Assembly: GCA_951213105.1 (NCBI GenBank)
Contig: OX578142.1
Coordinates: 2,806,649 to 2,870,648, forward strand
Reading direction: 5' to 3'
Length of the DNA: 64,000 nucleotides
From: Amaurobius ferox
Lineage: Eukaryota; Arthropoda; Arachnida; Araneae; Amaurobiidae
This document shows positions 59,210 through 64,000 of the stretch, piece after piece. The notes beneath the pieces are model-generated. The model was not told where the DNA came from, did no database searches, and saw only the letters and a list, made by a program, of their open reading frames with translations. A program made the translations under genes and the position numbers. Numbering within the stretch: the first letter of the stretch is position 1; every line of letters starts with the position of its first letter.

Positions 59210-62200
59210 GGGGGGGTAGCATGAAAAAGTATAGATTTTTTGAAATTTTGAAACCTCGTTTTTTGGACATCAAACAGGAGGTATCGGCCAGATAACCAGG
59301 AAATCGGACTTCTCCATCGAAATTAGATATAAAAAATTGTATTTGAACGAAAATTATCATGGTCGGATTTTTCACAAAATCGGTAAGGGGGGGTAGCATG
59401 AAAAAGTATAGATTTTTCGAAATTTTGAAACCTCGTATTTTGGACATCAAACAGAAGGTATCGGCCAGAAAGCCAGGAAATCGGTCTTCTCCATCGAAAT
59501 TAGATATAAAAAATTGTATTTGAACGAAAATTATCATGGTCGGATTTTTCACAAAATCGGTAAGGGGGGGTAGCATGAAAAAGTATAGATTTTTCGAAAT
59601 TTTGAAACCTCGTATTTTGGACATCAAACAGAAGGTATCGGCCAGAAAGCCAGGAAATCGGTCTTCTCCATCGAAATTAGATATAAAAAATTGTATTTGA
59701 ACGAAAATTATCATGGTCGGATTTTTCACAAAATCGGTAAGTCGGGTTAGCATGAAAAAGTATAGATTTTTGGAAATTTTGAAACCTCGTTTTTTGGACA
59801 TCAAACAGAAGGTATCGGCCAGAAAACCAGGAAATCGGACTTCTCCATCGAAATTAGATATAAAAAATTGTATTTGAACGAAAATTATCATGGTCGGATT
59901 TTTCACAAAATCGGTAAGGGGGGGTAGCATGAAAAAGTATAGATTTTTCGAAATTTTGAAACCTCGTTTTTTGGACATCAAACAGAAGGTATCGGCCAGA
60001 AAGCCAGGAAATCGGTCTTCTCCATCGAAATTAGATATAAAAAATTGTATTTGAACGAAAATTATCATGGTCGGATTTTTCACAAAATCGGTAAGGGGGG
60101 GTAGCATGAAAAAGTGTAGATTTTTCGAAATTTTGAAACCTCGTATTTTGGACATCAAAGAGAAGGTATCGGCCAGAAAGCCAGGAAATCGGACTTCTCC
60201 ATCGAAATTAGATATAAAAAATTGTATTTGAACGAAAATTATCATGGTCGGATTTTTCACAAAATCGGTAAGGGGGGGTAGCATGAAAAAGTATAGATTT
60301 TTCGAAATTTTGAAACCTCGTTTTTTGGACATCAAACAGAAGGTATCGGCCAGAACCCAGGAAATCGGTCTTCTCCATCGAAATTAGATATAAAAAATTG
60401 TATTTGAACGAAAATTATCATGGTCGGATTTTTCACAAAATCGGTAAGGGGGGGTAGCATGAAAAAGTATAGATTTTTCGAAATTTTGAAACCTTGTTTT
60501 TTGGACATCAAACAGAAGGTATCGGCCAGAAAACCAGGAAATCGGTCTTCTCCATCGAAATTAGATATAAAAAATTGTATTTGAACGAAAATTATCATGG
60601 TCGGATGTTTCACAAAATCTGTAAGGGGGGTAGCATGAAAAGGTGTAGATTTTTCGAAATTTTGAAACCTCCTTTTTTGGACATCAAACAGAAGGTATCG
60701 GCCAGAAAGCCAGGAAATCGGTCTTCTCCATCGAAATTAGATATAAAAAATTGTATTTGAACGAAAATTATCATGGTCGTATTTTTCACAAAATCGGTAA
60801 GGGGGGGTAGCATGAAAAAGTATAGATTTTTCGAAATTTTGAAACCTCGTTTTTTGGACATCAAACAGAAGGTATCGGCCAGAAACCAGGAAATCGGTCT
60901 TCTCCATCGAAATTAGATATAAAAAATTGTATTTGAACGAAAATTATCATGGTCGGATTTTTCACAAAATCGGTAAGGGGGGGTAGCATGAAAAAGTATA
61001 GATTTTTCGAAATTTTGAAACCTCGTTTTTTAGACATCAAACAGAAGGTATCGGCCAGAAAGCCAGGAAATCGGTCTTCTCCATCGAAATTAGATTAAAA
61101 AATTGTATTTGAACGAAAATTATCATGGTCGGATTTTTCACAAAATCGGTAAGGGGGGGTAGCATGAAAAAGTATAGATTTTTCGAAATTTTGAAACCTC
61201 GTTTTTTGGACATCAAACAGAAGGTATCGGCCAGAAAGCCAGGAAATCGGTCTTCTCCATCGAAATTAGATATAAAAAATTGTATTTGAACGAAAATTAT
61301 CATGGTCGGATTTTTCACAAAATCTGTAAGGGGGGGTAGCATGAAAAAGTATAGATTTTTCGAAATTTTGAAACCTCGTATTTTGGACATCAAACAGAAG
61401 GTATCGGCCAGAAAGCCAGGAAATCGGACTTCTCCATCGAAATTAGATATAAAAAATTGTATTTGAACGAAAATTATCATGGTCGGATTTTTCACAAAAT
61501 CGGTAAGGGGGGGTAGCATGAAAAAGTATAGATTTTTCGAAATTTTGAAACCTCGTTTTTTGGACATCAAACAGAAAGTATCGGCCAGAAAGCCAGGAAA
61601 TCGGACTTCTCCATCGAAATTAGATATAAAAAATAGTATTTGAACGAAAATTATCATGGTCGGATTTTTCACAACATCGGTAAGGGGGGGTAGCATGAAA
61701 AAGTATAGATTTTTCGAAATTTTGAAACCTCGTTTTTTGGACATCAAACAGAAGGTATCGGCCAGAAAGCCAGGAAATCGGTCTTCTCCATCGAAATTAG
61801 ATATAAAAAATTGTATTTGAACGAAAATTATCATGGTCGGATTTTTCACAAAATCGGTAAGGGGGGGTAGCATGAAAAAGTATAGATTTTTCGAAATTTT
61901 GAAACCTCGTTTTTTGGACATCAAACAGAAGGTATCGGCCAGAAAGCCAGGAAATCGGTCTTCTCCATCGAAATTATATATAAAAAATTGTATTTGAACG
62001 AAAATTATCATGGTCGGATTTTTCACAAAATCGGTAAGGGGGGGTAGCATGAAAAAGTATAGATTTTTCGAAATTTTGAAACCTCGTTTTTTGGACATCA
62101 AACAGAAGGTATCGGCCAGAAAGCCAGAAAATCTGTCTTCTCCATCGAATTTAGATATAAAAAATTGTATTTGAACGAAAATTATCATGGTCGGATTTTT

Positions 62201-64000
62201 CACAAAATCGGTAAGGGGGGGTAGCATGAAAAAGTATAAATTTTTCGAAATTTTGAAACCTCGTTGTCGGACATCAAACAGAAGGTATCGGCCAGAAAGC
62301 CAGGAAATCGGTTTTCTCCATCGAAATTAGATATAAAAAATTGTATTTGAACGAAAATTATCATGGTCGGATTTTTCACAAAATCGGTAAGGGGGGGTAG
62401 CATGAAAAAGTATAGATTTTTCGAAATTTTGAAACCTCGTTTTTTGAACATCAAACAGAAGGTATCGGCCAGAAAACCAGGAAATCGGTCTTCTCCATCG
62501 AAATGAGATATAAAAAATTGTATTTGAACGAAAATTATCATGGTCGGATTTTTCACAAAATCGGTAAGGGGGGGTAGCATGAAAAAGTATAGATTTTTCG
62601 AAATTTTGAAACCTTGTTTTTTGGACATCAAACAGAAGGTATCGGCCAGAAAACCAGGAAATCGGTCTTCTCCATCGAAATTAGATATAAAAAATTGTAT
62701 TTGAACGAAAATTATCATGGTCGGATGTTTCACAAAATCTGTAAGGGGGGTAGCATGAAAAGGTGTAGATTTTTCGAAATTTTGAAACCTCGTTTTTTGG
62801 ACATCAAACAGAAGGTATCGGCCAGAAAGCCAGGAAATCGGTCTTCTCCATCGAAATTAGATATAAAAAATTGTATTTGAACGAAAATTATCATGGTCGT
62901 ATTTTTCACAAAATCGGTAAGGGGGGGTAGCATGAAAAAGTATAGATTTTTCGAAATTTTGAAACCTCGTTTTTTGGACATCAAACAGAAGGTATCGGCC
63001 AGAAAGCCAGGAAATCGGTCTTCTCCATCGAAATTAGATATAAAAAATTGTATTTGAACGAAAATTATCATGGTCGGATTTTTCACAAAATCGGTAAGGG
63101 GGGGTAGCATGAAAAAGTATAGATTTTTCGAAATTTTGAAACCTCGTTTTTTAGACATCAAACAGAAGGTATCGGCCAGAAAGCCAGGAAATCGGTCTTC
63201 TCCATCGAAATTAGATTAAAAAATTGTATTTGAACGAAAATTATCATGGTCGGATTTTTCACAAAATCGGTAAGGGGGGGTAGCATGAAAAAGTATAGAT
63301 TTTTCGAAATTTTGAAACCTCGTTTTTTGGACATCAAACAGAAGGTATCGGCCAGAAAGCCAGGAAATCGGTCTTCTCCATCGAAATTAGATATAAAAAA
63401 TTGTATTTGAACGAAAATTATCATGGTCGGATTTTTCACAAAATCTGTAAGGGGGGGGTAGCATGAAAAAGTATAGATTTTTCGAAATTTTGAAACCTCG
63501 TTTTTTGGACATCAAACAGAAGGTATCGGCCAGAAAGCCAGGAAATCGGACTTCTCCATCGAAATTAGATATAAAAAATTGTATTTGAACGAAAATTATC
63601 ATGGTCGGATTTTTCACAAAATCGGTAAGGGGGGGTAGCATGAAAAAGTATAGATTTTTCGAAATTTTGAAACCTCGTTTTTTGGACATCAAACAGAAAG
63701 TATCGGCCAGAAAGCCAGGAAATCGGACTTCTCCATCGAAATTAGATATAAAAAATAGTATTTGAACGAAAATTATCATGGTCGGATTTTTCACAACATC
63801 GGTAAGGGGGGGTAGCATGAAAAAGTATAGATTTTTCGAAATTTTGAAACCTCGTTTTTTGGACATCAAACAGAAGGTATCGGCCAGAAAGCCAGGAAAT
63901 CGGTCTTCTCCATCGAAATTAGATATAAAAAATTGTATTTGAACGAAAATTATCATGGTCGGATTTTTCACAAAATCGGTAAGGGGGGGGTAGCATGAAA
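59210..64000 (+). repeat. Satellite block S14 (about 27 monomers), running off the window
   Basis: The 59,390-60,870 part copies the S7/S9 higher-order series. From about 61,000 the markers TTTTTTAGACATC (61026/63144), AAAATAGTATTTG (61630/63752) and CACAACATCGG (61671/63794) recur at 2,118-2,123 bp, a 12-monomer unit. No island is present in this block. Confidence 0.95.

Noticed and set aside
1..64000. CENP-B box or other centromere signature in the satellite
   Set aside because: No match to the 17-bp CENP-B box pattern could be found in the monomer by eye; TTCGAAATTTTG only resembles its first bases.
1..64000. Telomeric location
   Set aside because: The HeT-A-like layout suggested it, but no TTAGG, TTAGGG or similar telomere repeat array is present, and the elements sit in satellite.

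Overview
This is eukaryotic repeat DNA, most likely from an arthropod (possibly an arachnid or insect; the species cannot be named from the sequence). It contains no bacterial-type genes, RNA genes or CRISPR. About 62% (roughly 39.7 kb, about 224 monomers) is one AT-rich tandem satellite of about 177 bp, all monomers in the same orientation. Each monomer carries a G-run followed by TAGCATGAAA. The remaining roughly 24.3 kb is 13 'islands' of non-LTR retrotransposon sequence, all on the minus strand, which split the satellite into 14 blocks.

Every island has the same 3' end (plus-strand GGCCCAGACC, with no poly(A)) joined to exactly the same satellite nucleotide, directly after G7TAGCATGAAA. 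The same 17 bp normally appear again at the other end, as a target-site duplication. Six different 5' end points occur (classes a to f), and monomer variants in the flanks allow most occupied sites to be matched to unoccupied sites elsewhere in the window. This indicates a retrotransposon group that inserts by target-primed reverse transcription at a single position of a satellite monomer. Later unequal exchange multiplied some insertions together with their flanks.

Islands in order: 1 (7805-8324, class a, 3' tail of a class e element); 2 (12761-14696, class b, RT thumb/RNase H fragment); 3 (15419-17368, class c, slightly longer RT/RNase H fragment); 4 (17741-18706, class d, end of a second gag plus 3' UTR); 5 (20317-24431, class e, complete ORF1-only element); 6 (25858-26823, d); 7 (34262-38421, e); 8 (38969-39934, d); 9 (47203-49152, c); 10 (49524-50489, d); 11 (51390-52153, class f, last codons of ORF2 plus 3' UTR); 12 (52878-56992, e); 13 (58244-59209, d).

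Three element lineages are present. One encodes an ORF2 of the RT/RNase H/CCHC type (b, c, f). Two others show gag with no ORF2 after it (d, e). All share about 280 nt at the 3' end, and b/c/f and d share 462 nt. Class e is 4.1 kb with an intact 536-codon Gag, a 155-nt 5' UTR and a 2.35-kb 3' UTR. This layout resembles Drosophila HeT-A, a Gag-only element that depends on reverse transcriptase supplied in trans. The inferred system is an RT-encoding element plus Gag-only partners, all aimed at one satellite position. The satellite itself shows higher-order repeats of about 2.83, 2.3-2.47 and 2.12 kb and larger segmental copies.
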